DNA of 64,000 nucleotides from the NCBI RefSeq assembly GCF_000369805.1, contig NZ_KB850224.1, positions 1-64,000 of the forward strand, in the 5' to 3' direction. This DNA comes from Acinetobacter sp. NIPH 2100 (GTDB lineage: Bacteria; Pseudomonadota; Gammaproteobacteria; Pseudomonadales; Moraxellaceae). The notes beneath the pieces were generated by a model. That model saw only the letters and a program-made list of their open reading frames with translations. It was not told the origin of the DNA and searched no databases. This document shows positions 22,541 through 31,033 of the stretch, piece by piece. Positions within the stretch are counted from its first letter, which is position 1. Every line of letters starts with the position of its first letter. A program made the position numbers and the translations under genes.

Positions 22541-22595
22541 GTCTGTATTTAGGGTTATCCATTGTATAACCCGCTCGTTTTTAGGTGAATTTAAC

Positions 22596-23951
22596 ATGCA
22601 ACATCAAACCACTATTGCTGCGATTGCTACCCCATTAGGTCGTGGTGGTGTGGGGGTGATTCGACTCTCTGGACCGAAAGCCTATGCGATAGCAGAGCAA
22701 CTAACCCAGAAAAAACTTCCTGCTGCACGAATGGCAGGCTTCCGTCAGTTTTGTGATGCCGATGGCTCGGTGATGGATGAAGGGATTGTGTTATGTTTCC
22801 CTAACCCACATTCGTTTACAGGTGAAGATGTGGTGGAATTACAGGGGCATGGTGGTCCTGTCATCCAAAATGCGTTGCTGGCACGTTTACTCGATTTGGG
22901 CGCGACTGCTGCAAAAGCGGGTGAGTTTTCCATGCGTGCCTTTGAAAATGGCAAAATGGATTTGGTACAAGCAGAAGCAATTGCCGATCTGATTGATGCG
23001 ACCTCACAAGCTGCAGCACGTTCTGCGGTCCGCTCTTTGCAAGGTGCATTCTCAACCAAAATTAATACAGTTTTAGAAAAACTGATTCACTTGCGTTTGC
23101 ATGTTGAAGCGGCCATTGATTTCCCAGAAGAAGAAATTGATTTCCTTGCCGATGGCAAGATTTTAGCGTTATTGGATGATGTACAGGATTCAGTTCAAGC
23201 GGTACAGCAGTCTGCACGCCAAGGACAGCTATTGCGTGAAGGTTTACAGGTGGTGATTGCCGGCAAACCGAATGCAGGGAAATCCAGCTTGTTAAATGCA
23301 TTGGCTGGGCATGAGCGTGCGATCGTGACTGATATCGCTGGTACTACTCGTGATGTATTACATGAAAAGATCAGCTTAAATGGTTTGCCGATTACCCTAA
23401 CTGATACTGCAGGTCTACGTGAAACTGGCGATATCGTCGAGCAAGAAGGTATTCGTCGTGCCATCAAAGAGATTGAACAGGCTGATCTATTGCTATTGGT
23501 TTATGACCTAAATCAGGGGGATGAACCTTTGCAATTGGCACATGAATATTTTGCAGAGCATCTTGAGCCAAAACGTTTGCTATTGATTGGCAATAAATGT
23601 GATTTAACGGGTCAGGATGCTGCCTTAAGTGATTATCAAGGCTTCCGTCATATTAGTGTCTCTGCAAAACAGGATATGGGTGTTCAAGCGCTTATAGAGG
23701 CGGTTACAGCACATGCTGGCTTCCAGCCTGAGGAAGACACCTTTATTGCTCGAACACGTCATTTAGACGCAATGAAGCGTACTCAGCGCTATTTATCTGA
23801 AGCACGTGAGCAACTTGTGGTATTTAATGCGGGTGAACTGGTGGCAGAGTCATTACGTTTGGCGCAAAATGCATTGGGTGAAATCACAGGTGATTTTAGT
23901 GCTGATGATCTGCTGGGTAAGATTTTTGGTTCGTTTTGTATTGGCAAGTAA
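22596..23951 (+). CDS. mnmE: tRNA modification GTPase MnmE
   Basis: With MnmG it makes the cmnm5U modification at wobble uridines. 451 residues: N-terminal folate-binding domain with GRGGVGVIRLSG, a helical domain, and an inserted G domain with G1 GKPNAGKSS (near residue 222), the GTTRD switch, DTAG and NKCD. It ends in the invariant FCIGK, whose cysteine is conserved. The start is the ATG at 22596 after AGGTGAA. In many relatives mnmE is followed by mnmG, rsmG, parA and parB; here it is followed by a terminator and an unrelated gene. Confidence 0.97.
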   Translation: MQHQTTIAAIATPLGRGGVGVIRLSGPKAYAIAEQLTQKKLPAARMAGFRQFCDADGSVMDEGIVLCFPNPHSFTGEDVVELQGHGGPVIQNALLARLLDLGATAAKAGEFSMRAFENGKMDLVQAEAIADLIDATSQAAARSAVRSLQGAFSTKINTVLEKLIHLRLHVEAAIDFPEEEIDFLADGKILALLDDVQDSVQAVQQSARQGQLLREGLQVVIAGKPNAGKSSLLNALAGHERAIVTDIAGTTRDVLHEKISLNGLPITLTDTAGLRETGDIVEQEGIRRAIKEIEQADLLLLVYDLNQGDEPLQLAHEYFAEHLEPKRLLLIGNKCDLTGQDAALSDYQGFRHISVSAKQDMGVQALIEAVTAHAGFQPEEDTFIARTRHLDAMKRTQRYLSEAREQLVVFNAGELVAESLRLAQNALGEITGDFSADDLLGKIFGSFCIGK

Positions 23952-23993
23952 TTGATTTTATTTTTATATTTTTAGAAATTGAAAAGAGGAGAG

Positions 23994-24028
23994 AAAGCAC
24001 GCTGTTGATGACAGAGTGCTTTTTTATC
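23994..24028 (+). terminator. Terminator after mnmE
   Basis: AAAGCAC (23994-24000) pairs with GTGCTTT (24016-24022), with an inner CTGT/ACAG stem (24002-24005 with 24011-24014), followed by T residues. Confidence 0.8.
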
Positions 24029-24401
24029 TCCATTCCACTTTTAATCAACGAGCATTGCCCAAGTTGATTTTAAATCTTTTGAACGTGGGCAGTGCCAGAT
24101 CGAATAGATCCCTTTATTTTGCTCAGTATTCTCGGTTTTATCGAGTTTGCTGCCGATTGTTTGCCTTTTTTTGATGCTATTGAGCCAAAAGAGGGGGAAG
24201 GAAAAGACGTTACAAGATAAAACATTGTTAAGCTTTATTAAATTAATTGTTTTTATTAACTTGTAAATTAGGCGAGGAAAATGCTCTTAAAATAAGCAAT
24301 AATGTATTGATGGAACAATAAATCATTTCGTGGTCTCGCCTCAAAACTTCCATTTTCATACTGGAAGATAATTAATATTAATAAGCTCAGAGGTGTTATT
24401 T
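24029..24401. other. Gene-free stretch between mnmE and the isochorismatase gene
   Basis: No convincing gene. On the minus strand a frame stays open for at least 200 bases and closes with TAA at 24041-24043, but it has no start codon, so it could at most be a gene remnant. The last 100 bases before 24402 are AT-rich and must hold the promoter of the next gene. I see no repeat or RNA. Confidence 0.5.
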
Positions 24402-25070
24402 ATGGCTGCAACGAATGGGATGCTCGATCCAAATGATTCAGTGATTTTACTGATCGATCATCAAAGCGGATTATTTAATACGGTACGAGATGTACCCGTG
24501 CCAGATTTACGTCACTATGTGACAGCAATTGCAAAAGCTGCAACGCTGTTAAACATTCCTGTGATTACCACTGCCTCGGTACCTGATGGTCCAAATGGTC
24601 CATTAATACCTGAAATACACCAGTGTGCTCCCCATGCAGTCTATGTCCCTCGAACAGGACAAATTAATACTTGGGATAACCCTCGATTTGTCGAGGAAGT
24701 GAAAAAAACAGGCAGAAATACATTGATCATTGCAGGTACGCTGACCAGCGTTTGTATGGCATTTCCTGCTGTGAGTGCGCGTCTAGAAGGCTATAATGTG
24801 TATTGTGTGGTAGATGCATCCGGGAACTGGAGTAAAATGGCCACAGAAACAACTCTCGCGCGTATTACCCAAGCTGGCGCAATTCCAACCGATACCTTTG
24901 CGATTGTGGCGGAATTAATGCGAACATGGAATCGTCCAGAAGGTTCCCGTTTTGCTGAAATTATTTCAGAGCATATCTGTCCCGAATACAAGTGTTTGAT
25001 GGAAAGTTATGCCAAGGCCCAGGCTGTTGTGAAAGATGGCCCTGAAACCCTGTTAGACCAATATCAATAA
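24402..25070 (+). CDS. Isochorismatase-family cysteine hydrolase (YcaC-like)
   Basis: 222 residues of the isochorismatase-like hydrolase fold. The catalytic aspartate is in [10 protein letters not shown], the catalytic cysteine in [11 protein letters not shown], and a non-Pro cis-peptide loop lies just before it, as in YcaC. The substrate cannot be read; YcaC relatives are uncharacterised amidase-like hydrolases. I chose ATG 24402, nine bases after AGAGG; the GTG three codons upstream overlaps that site. It stands alone, and the next terminator is about 110 bases after its stop. Confidence 0.85.
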   Translation: MAATNGMLDPNDSVILLIDHQSGLFNTVRDVPVPDLRHYVTAIAKAATLLNIPVITTASVPDGPNGPLIPEIHQCAPHAVYVPRTGQINTWDNPRFVEEVKKTGRNTLIIAGTLTSVCMAFPAVSARLEGYNVYCVVDASGNWSKMATETTLARITQAGAIPTDTFAIVAELMRTWNRPEGSRFAEIISEHICPEYKCLMESYAKAQAVVKDGPETLLDQYQ

Positions 25071-25181
25071 TTAATTTTTATGAGGCAGTCTGAAGGTTGG
25101 GCTTGAAATTGAAGTAGCCGATTGGTAGAGCGTTTTGAGCTCAGCTATTATTCATTATTTTTGAGAAAGATTGTAAAGATG

Positions 25182-25219
25182 AAACCGCTTTGGTTGATCG
25201 TGACCCAAGCGGTTTTTTT
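25182..25219. terminator. Terminator between the isochorismatase gene and pilU
   Basis: AAACCGCTT (25182-25190) pairs with AAGCGGTTT (25207-25215), extended by TGG with CCC, then a T run. It abuts the stop of the converging pilU-type gene. Confidence 0.85.
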
Positions 25220-25221
25220 AA

Positions 25222-26403
25222 TTAGCTTTGTTCTTGCTCTTCTTCAGGCTTTTCTTCCTGTACTACATTTAAAGCGGTCATCATGGCGACAGGCGAACCT
25301 TCTTGGCGCGTACTTTTTAGCTTGATCTGTAAACGCAGCTCATTGACTGAATCGGCATTACGTAAAGCTTCATCGTAGCTGATTGCACCTTCGTTATAGA
25401 GCTCGAATAGCGCTTGATCGAAGGTTTGCATACCCAGCTCGCGTGATTTGCTCATGATCTCTTTCAGTGCGTGGAATTGCCCTTTTAGAATATTGTCTCC
25501 AATTAATGGGGTATTCAGCAAAATTTCAATTGCTGCACGGCGACCTTGACCGTCTTGAGTCCTGACCAAACGTTGCGAAATAATCGCTTTCATATTGGAT
25601 GAAAGGTCCATGAGCAATTGATTACGGCGTTCTTCTGGGAAAAAGTTAATAATCCGATCCAAAGCTTGATTGGCATTGTTGGCATGTAAGGTGCCCAAGC
25701 AAAGATGACCTGTTTCCGCAAAGGCAATTGCATGTTCCATGGTTTCTGTATCACGGATTTCACCAATCAGAATCACATCGGGCGCCTGACGTAAGGTGTT
25801 TTTCAAGGCATGCTGCCATGAATGACAATCAACACCGACTTCACGATGGGTAATCATTGATTTTTTGTGTTTATGTACGTATTCCACAGGATCTTCAACG
25901 GTGATGATATGCCCCGCTGAGTTTTCATTTCGGTGGTCAATCATGGCCGCCAATGAGGTGGATTTACCTGAACCTGTTCCACCGACCACCAGCACTAAAC
26001 CACGTTTTTCCATAATCACATTTTTCAAGGATTCTGGGAGTTTTAGCTTTTGGAAGGTTGGAATTTCAGAAGTAATCGTACGAATCACCATGCCAATCTG
26101 TAGCTGTTGCTTAAATACATTGACACGGAAACGTGAAACATTGGGTACATTGATTGCAAAATTGCATTCCCATTCATTTTCAAATTCTTGGCGTTGTTTT
26201 TCATTCATTAAGCTATAGGCAAACAGCTTGGTTTTATCTGCTGTTAAGGCTTGTTGTCCCAAAGGTCGCATTAAGCCTTGAAGTTTAATACTCGGTGGAA
26301 AATCTGCGGTGATAAATAAATCTGAACCGCCATATTCCACCACTTTGGTGAGCATATGAAACATAAAGGTTTTGGCTTCTTCTAATAGTTCCGCGCTATA
26401 CAT
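25222..26403 (-). CDS. pilU: PilT/PilU-family type IV pilus retraction ATPase, PilU type
   Basis: Cytoplasmic hexameric ATPase that assists pilus retraction. 393 residues with the PilU-like N-terminal GGSDLFITADFPPSIK, Walker A GGTGSGKST (about residue 140), the Asp box HIITVEDPVEYVH, Walker B DVILIGEIRDTETM and the His box HLCLGTLHANNANQALDRI. The sequence follows P. aeruginosa PilU more than PilT throughout. Its C-terminal tail is acidic (EEKPEEEQEQS). No pilT is beside it, which is unusual because pilT and pilU are often adjacent; it may be a second PilU-type paralogue. The symbol is by similarity. Confidence 0.85.
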   Translation of the reverse strand: MYSAELLEEAKTFMFHMLTKVVEYGGSDLFITADFPPSIKLQGLMRPLGQQALTADKTKLFAYSLMNEKQRQEFENEWECNFAINVPNVSRFRVNVFKQQLQIGMVIRTITSEIPTFQKLKLPESLKNVIMEKRGLVLVVGGTGSGKSTSLAAMIDHRNENSAGHIITVEDPVEYVHKHKKSMITHREVGVDCHSWQHALKNTLRQAPDVILIGEIRDTETMEHAIAFAETGHLCLGTLHANNANQALDRIINFFPEERRNQLLMDLSSNMKAIISQRLVRTQDGQGRRAAIEILLNTPLIGDNILKGQFHALKEIMSKSRELGMQTFDQALFELYNEGAISYDEALRNADSVNELRLQIKLKSTRQEGSPVAMMTALNVVQEEKPEEEQEQS

Positions 26404-26722
26404 TGATGTACCTAAATTTTAAGATGAAATGGTGTCCATCCCTATGATATGACTAAAATCGTTCGATAATACAAACATATTTTGATGACTTAAAAGTTAA
26501 GTTTACTTATCGATATCTATTTCCTTTGAGTTGATGCTTTTTTATCGAACTATTCCCTGCTTCCTGACGAATTGGAACAGATTATTCCAAAAAGAAAAGC
26601 TGTGAGCTACTGAGTTTTTAAAATATTAAATAAATATCAATATGATGTATCAATATTGTCAGTTTTTTACCAAATATATGGTTTAAGTTTGGCAGGTTAT
26701 TTTATGGATCTATAAGCTTCGA

Positions 26723-26738
26723 TGTTCCACGTGAAACA
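26723..26738. promoter_or_regulatory. parS site upstream of dsbC
   Basis: TGTTCCACGTGAAACA fits the ParB-binding consensus TGTTYCACGTGRAACA fully. It lies in the 438-base gap between pilU and dsbC, about 7 kb right of oriC. The rest of the gap is AT-rich with no gene that I can see. Confidence 0.85.
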
Positions 26739-26841
26739 TGGCTAGGGTTGGTTGATTTTTGGTTGTTGCTCAGTAAGCTAAGCTGTTTGTCGATCAGAGA
26801 GTGATTACAATAGCCACTGATTTTTGAATAGAGTGTCAGTC

Positions 26842-27540
26842 ATGTTAAAAAAAATTGGGATATTCTCATTATTAAGTTGTGTTTCTGCAATGAGTTTCGC
26901 CAATGTGGAGGCTTTAAAAAACAATTTAGCCAAGCAGTATCCCAATATTCAAGTGACCAATATTCAAACCACAGAAATGCCCAGCCTATATAGTGCAAGT
27001 CTGGATAATCAGATTATTTATTTAGATGAAAGTGCAGAACATATGTTTGTGGGCTCTATGGTCCGCTTAAAAGATCAAAAGAATCTCACTAAAGATTTAG
27101 TACTAAAACAAAACTCGATTGACTGGAAACAATTGCCTTTTAAAGATGCCATTAAAACCGTTAAAGGCACTGGAAAGCACGAGCTTGTTGTATTCTCAGA
27201 CCCAAATTGTTCTTATTGTAAAAAATTAGAAGCAGAGCTAGATAAACTCAATGACGTCACGATTTATACGTTTATGTATCCATTAAAACCACAATCCATT
27301 GCAGTGGCTAAATCGGTTTGGTGTGATGCAAACCAAGCTTACACCTGGAAAAACTTGTTGCAAAAAAATGTGCAGCCGAAAGAAAAAAGCTGTGCCAACC
27401 CAATTGAACGTAATCTTGAGTTAGGGCGTAAATTGGGTGTGGATGGTACACCGACATTGATTTTTGGCAATGGTTTAAAAATGGTTGGCGGGCGTAGTGC
27501 TGAAGAAATTCAAATGATTTGGAAAGAGTTAGGTTTATAA
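26842..27540 (+). CDS. dsbC: Periplasmic disulfide isomerase DsbC
   Basis: Isomerises wrong disulfides in the periplasm and is kept reduced by DsbD. 232 residues: a signal peptide (about 1-20, ending SFA), an N-terminal dimerisation domain, and a thioredoxin-like domain with the CSYC active site in SDPNCSYCKKLE, the cis-proline in DGTPTLIFGNG, and the two extra cysteines (VWCDANQ, KSCANP) that form a structural disulfide in DsbC. The start is ATG 26842; an upstream TTG is less likely. It has its own terminator. Confidence 0.94.
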   Translation: MLKKIGIFSLLSCVSAMSFANVEALKNNLAKQYPNIQVTNIQTTEMPSLYSASLDNQIIYLDESAEHMFVGSMVRLKDQKNLTKDLVLKQNSIDWKQLPFKDAIKTVKGTGKHELVVFSDPNCSYCKKLEAELDKLNDVTIYTFMYPLKPQSIAVAKSVWCDANQAYTWKNLLQKNVQPKEKSCANPIERNLELGRKLGVDGTPTLIFGNGLKMVGGRSAEEIQMIWKELGL

Positions 27541-27551
27541 ATCGAAAAAGG

Positions 27552-27598
27552 ACAACTCCCAATCCATTGCTTAAAATGAATAGGGAGTTGTTTATTTG
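27552..27598. terminator. Terminator between dsbC and the GlsB-type gene
   Basis: ACAACTCCC (27552-27560) pairs with GGGAGTTGT (27583-27591) around a 22-base loop that can fold weakly. A T-rich run follows. It sits between converging genes. Confidence 0.7.
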
Positions 27599-27599
27599 T

Positions 27600-27851
27600 T
27601 TAGCTTTTTTTGGTGACTAACTTATAGATAAATAAAATAATCACGGCACCCAGTACGGAAGCAATAAAACCAGCTGCCGAATTTTCGGCATATAAGCCGA
27701 GTAAGCGGCCACCATACGTAGCCAGTAATGAACCTGCAATACCCAATAAGGTTGTTACGATAAAGCCTGCTTTATCCTCACCTGGATGTAGCGCTCGGGC
27801 AATTAAACCAGCAAAAAAACCAACGACGATTGCCACAATTAGAGACCACAT
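27600..27851 (-). CDS. GlsB/YeaQ/YmgE-family stress membrane protein
   Basis: 83 residues with three hydrophobic segments (about 3-20, 27-48 and 58-78) and the family pattern GFFAGLIARALHPGEDKAGF followed by TTLLGIAGSLLATYGGRLLG. Members are small glycine-rich inner membrane proteins linked to general or acid stress; the function is unknown. The ribosome binding site AAGGAG lies eight bases before the ATG at 27851. It appears to be transcribed alone. Confidence 0.9.
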   Translation of the reverse strand: MWSLIVAIVVGFFAGLIARALHPGEDKAGFIVTTLLGIAGSLLATYGGRLLGLYAENSAAGFIASVLGAVIILFIYKLVTKKS

Positions 27852-27984
27852 TGTCTTTCTCCTTGTTTTAACAGTGATATTTCTTACTATCCTGCTTGAT
27901 CTGCTCTTGCTTTGTCTGTAGTGGATTGCCTATTTGTGTCGTATTTTTGTGCATTCTTTAGCAGGGTTTGTTTAAATTAAAGCA

Positions 27985-28010
27985 ATAAAAAAGGTGCCCG
28001 AAAGCACCTT
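27985..28010 (-). terminator. Terminator after hpt
   Basis: AAGGTGC (27991-27997) pairs with GCACCTT (28004-28010). Read on the minus strand the stem is followed by a T run (complement of 27985-27992), 70 bases after the hpt stop. Confidence 0.75.
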
Positions 28011-28079
28011 ATGTAACAGCAATGATTCGCTCATTACATATCTCATAAGCATTGAAGAAATGCGAATGAAGTTTATAAA

Positions 28080-28610
28080 TTAAAGACCAATCTCACCGAT
28101 AAAAGGTAGGTGACGATATTTTTGATCGAAATCCAAACCATAACCCACAATGAAACGATCTTCGACTTCAAAACCTAAAAATTTTACTTCCAAAGGAATT
28201 TCACGGCGTGATGGTTTACTTACCAAGGTACACAGTTCAATTGAGTTTGGATTACGTGTTTGAAGCATCTCGACCACTTTGCTTAAGGTGTTGCCTGAGT
28301 CGATAATGTCTTCAACCACAAGTACATCTTTACCGTGAATTTCACCATCGAGATCTTTGAGGATCTTTACGTCGCGTGATGAAATCGTCGTGCCATTAAC
28401 ATAGCTAGAAACGGTCATAAAATCGAGTTCGTGTGGCTTTTCAATTGCACGGCATAAGTCTGCCATAAAAATAACTGACCCACGCAACAAGCCAATCAAT
28501 ACCAGTTCTTTATCACTTTGAGCATAGTGTGCATTGATTTTTTCGCCAAGTTCTTTCACTTTGGCTTGAATCTCTTCACTTGAAATCATAATGCGCATTG
28601 CAATGGTCAT
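28080..28610 (-). CDS. hpt: Hypoxanthine phosphoribosyltransferase
   Basis: Purine salvage: converts hypoxanthine (and guanine less well) to the nucleotide with PRPP. 176 residues with the PRPP-binding motif VVEDIIDSGNTL (about 97-108), the flexible-loop segment FMTVSSYVNGTTISS and the C-terminal ending FIVGYGLDFDQKYRHLPFIG. I chose ATG 28610, eight bases after AGGA; the longer frame upstream would run through a terminator-like hairpin. That hairpin ends only about 33 bases before the start codon, so expression may depend on read-through from guaD. guaD, in the same pathway, lies upstream. Confidence 0.94.
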   Translation of the reverse strand: MTIAMRIMISSEEIQAKVKELGEKINAHYAQSDKELVLIGLLRGSVIFMADLCRAIEKPHELDFMTVSSYVNGTTISSRDVKILKDLDGEIHGKDVLVVEDIIDSGNTLSKVVEMLQTRNPNSIELCTLVSKPSRREIPLEVKFLGFEVEDRFIVGYGLDFDQKYRHLPFIGEIGL

Positions 28611-28642
28611 CGGTAGATTCCTAAAACTTAAAAACGGGAAAA

Positions 28643-28669
28643 TAAAAAAGGTGTTGACCTGCAACACCT
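28643..28669 (-). terminator. Terminator or attenuator between guaD and hpt
   Basis: AGGTGTTG (28649-28656) pairs with CAACACCT (28662-28669); read on the minus strand six or more T residues follow. It lies just before the hpt ribosome binding site, leaving little room for a separate promoter, so it may act as an attenuator. Confidence 0.7.
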
Positions 28670-28713
28670 CGAAATCTTGAGCTAATCTGCCAATTTTAAA
28701 ACAAAATCACTTT

Positions 28714-28863
28714 TCATGCACCTTTTGATGGTGAAGAAAATGTTTCATTTTGAGCAGATGCGCTGTCACGTTTTAACAGAACAGCACATCCAACAGCAAC
28801 GAACAACCACCCAAGTCTTTGTTTGTTTAAACGTTTAGTTTTGGCTGTAGGCTTTCTGTCCAT
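28714..28863 (-). CDS. Possible small membrane protein overlapping the guaD end
   Basis: A 49-residue frame starting MDRKPTAKTKRLNKQRL, with one hydrophobic segment (LGWLFVAVGCAVLL, about residues 18-31) after a basic stretch and a polar tail. It overlaps the last 29 bases of guaD in another frame and lies between guaD and hpt. A GAGG is present but 12 bases from the ATG. It is unlike any family I know. The positive-inside pattern makes it plausible, but it could be chance. Confidence 0.38.
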   Translation of the reverse strand: MDRKPTAKTKRLNKQRLGWLFVAVGCAVLLKRDSASAQNETFSSPSKGA

Positions 28864-30151
28864 AAATATAGGTTGCCTCAATATTGCGGTCATCACCCAT
28901 GGTGAATAGTGCAAATACGCTGTCTTCGACCGATTTTGAACGGGATTGACGTAATTGTTGCAATGCCGTTGGTTGGAGATTGAGCACTACAAAATCAGCT
29001 TCTTTACCTAAGTTAAAGTTACCGAGCTTGTCATCTAAATCCAAGGCTTTTGCACCACCCAGAGTTGCATGATACAACGATTCAAATGCAGAGAGTTTAT
29101 CACCCTGTAACTGTTGGACTTTGTAGGCTTCATTTACGGTTTGCAATAAGCTAAACGAGGTCCCTGCCCCAACGTCTGTACCCAAACCGACTTTAACTTG
29201 CTGTTCCCAAGTCTTTTTCAATGGAAATAAACCACTGCCCAAGAACAGGTTTGAAGTTGGACAAAACGCAATGGCAGAGTCGGTATCATGCATACATTTC
29301 CATTCTGCATCTTCCAAATGAACGCAATGCGCAAATACAGAACGTTGGCCCGTTAAACCATAATGATGATAAACATCTAAATAGCCTTTTTGTTCAGGGA
29401 ATAAATCTTTTACCCAAGCGATTTCATCTTTGTTTTCACTTAAATGCGTATGCACATAGACATCTGGAAATTGTGCTTTAAGTTGTCCTGCTTTTTCCAA
29501 CTGTTCAGGCGTAGATGTTGGCGCAAAACGTGGTGTGATCGCATATAACGCTCGACCTTGACCATGCCACTTTTCAATCAGTGCTTTAGAATCATCGTAG
29601 CCGCTCTCTGCGGTATCACATAGGGCTTCTGGTGCATGACGATCCATCATCACTTTACCTGCGATTAAACGCATCTGGTGCTGTTCTGCGGCTTCGAATA
29701 AGGCATCTACAGATTCAGGATGAACCGTACAGAATACCAATGCAGTGGTGGTGCCATTTTTAAGCAGTTCATTGACAAAAAATTTGGCAATGTCTTGTGC
29801 ATACGCTTTGTCTTTGAACTGAATTTCCGTGGGGAAAGTATAGGTGTTCAACCAGCTTAGGAGTTGTTCGCCGTAGGCACCGACCATTTCAGTTTGTGGG
29901 AAGTGAATGTGTGTATCGATCATGCCTGGGATGATCAGTTGTTCTGGATAATGTTGAATATCAACGTTTGCAGGAAGATGGGCTTGAGCGTCGTTCCACG
30001 TGCCAAACCAGCGAATTTTGCCTTGTTCCGTGATGAGGACACCATCTTCGATATAACGAACTTGATCGGCAATTTCAGCAGCTTGGGAAACGGTTTTTTG
30101 AATATCTAAGAAACGACCACGAATCACCGTGATTGGAGTAGCCAAAGTCAT
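28835..30151 (-). CDS. guaD: Guanine deaminase
   Basis: Hydrolyses guanine to xanthine and ammonia. 438 residues of the amidohydrolase superfamily: the first metal-binding motif is in GMIDTHIHFPQ (about residue 77), followed by HTHLSENKDEI, the FAHCVHLEDAEW strand, and the distal aspartate in GLGTDVGAGTSFSLL. The FPTE and MDRHAPE segments are those of bacterial GuaD. hpt lies downstream on the same strand, so both act in guanine and hypoxanthine use. The start is ATG 30151 with TAGG upstream. Confidence 0.94.
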   Translation of the reverse strand: MTLATPITVIRGRFLDIQKTVSQAAEIADQVRYIEDGVLITEQGKIRWFGTWNDAQAHLPANVDIQHYPEQLIIPGMIDTHIHFPQTEMVGAYGEQLLSWLNTYTFPTEIQFKDKAYAQDIAKFFVNELLKNGTTTALVFCTVHPESVDALFEAAEQHQMRLIAGKVMMDRHAPEALCDTAESGYDDSKALIEKWHGQGRALYAITPRFAPTSTPEQLEKAGQLKAQFPDVYVHTHLSENKDEIAWVKDLFPEQKGYLDVYHHYGLTGQRSVFAHCVHLEDAEWKCMHDTDSAIAFCPTSNLFLGSGLFPLKKTWEQQVKVGLGTDVGAGTSFSLLQTVNEAYKVQQLQGDKLSAFESLYHATLGGAKALDLDDKLGNFNLGKEADFVVLNLQPTALQQLRQSRSKSVEDSVFALFTMGDDRNIEATYIYGQKAYSQN

Positions 30152-30338
30152 AACAACCTACAATTTTACTTTTTTCGGTTGATTGTACCTGATTTTGCCA
30201 AATTTACTGGATTATTCGGCTAATTAAAGCCGTTAAAACGTGTATAAATGTGAGTAATAGATTGAATCAATTCACTTTACTTTTGAGTGGAAATGCGTAA
30301 ATTGTCAGCAATAATGATACTTCTTGAGAAAAATACGT

Positions 30339-30812
30339 ATGTATTATTGGAATACTAAAGCTTTGGCGCATGAGTTGGCTGAGGACACTTTAAGTAAACA
30401 ACATTATAAAAACTATTATCTTGCAGCAGCATTGGTGGTGAGTGTGGTGTATTACTACGGTATGTACTCGCCTTATTCTGATGCGCGTGTAATTGGGGTT
30501 GAAGCAGTACTGACTCTTTTGATTATGTTAATCGGAATTCAACGGACTTATCAGGCCAATGGTGGTGATCAAGGCATTCATTTCTTAAATCGGATAACAG
30601 CCCTGTCATTTCCTATTTTGATGCAGACAACAGTTGCAGGCATTGTCTTTGGTATTGTGCTGTTGGCGATTTATCAATATTTTGGTTTGGCTGATGCTGT
30701 GTTTGACATATGGTATGAGTGGTGCGTTTCAGCGTTTACGATTTTTTTGCAGATTTTATTTTTTACTCGCTTGATCGCGTATATGAAACGTGTGGCAACA
30801 CATACGATTTAA
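30339..30812 (+). CDS. Uncharacterised four-helix membrane protein
   Basis: 157 residues; I do not recognise the family. Four hydrophobic segments can be seen: about 29-45 (AAALVVSVVYYYG), 55-70 (VEAVLTLLIMLIGI), 97-118 (TTVAGIVFGIVLLAIYQYF) and 131-148 (AFTIFLQILFFTRLI). The N-terminal 25 residues are hydrophilic with tyrosines. The start is ATG 30339; an upstream TTG is the only alternative. It stands alone between divergent guaD and converging ygiC. The structured repeat at 30874 begins 61 bases after its stop. Confidence 0.75.
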   Translation: MYYWNTKALAHELAEDTLSKQHYKNYYLAAALVVSVVYYYGMYSPYSDARVIGVEAVLTLLIMLIGIQRTYQANGGDQGIHFLNRITALSFPILMQTTVAGIVFGIVLLAIYQYFGLADAVFDIWYEWCVSAFTIFLQILFFTRLIAYMKRVATHTI

Positions 30813-30873
30813 ATCAATAGTAATGATTCTATGGATCTCGTTTGTTCTATTATTTGATATAGGTATTTAGCGT

Positions 30874-30963
30874 ACTTTTGATGGATCAAAAGTAACAAAA
30901 ATCCTCTGTTTAGCTGATGATACATCCATCTATCACAGCTAAACCAGCAGCATCCATGCCGCC
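30874..30963 (+). repeat. 90-nt structured repeat, copy A
   Basis: Three modules: a palindrome ACTTTT...AAAAGT (30874-30893); a hairpin GTTTAGCTG/CAGCTAAAC (30908-30916 with 30936-30944) continued by TGATA/TATCA with one bulged A; and a CAT-CC-ATG hairpin (30946-30963). Copy B at 39625-39714 has exactly the same length, and its stem differs by compensating changes. Both copies lie between converging genes, 60-100 bases after a plus-strand gene. Confidence 0.7.
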
Positions 30964-31033
30964 TAGCGCGAGAGAATGTAGGGGAAATTTTAAAAAAATA
31001 AAAACTGTAGATGATTTATATAAATTACGTCTT

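Noticed and set aside
24041..24260. Minus-strand frame open for over 200 bases after the mnmE terminator
   Set aside because: It has no ATG, GTG or TTG with a ribosome binding site and its upstream half is AT-rich without coding character. It could be a remnant, but I cannot support a gene.
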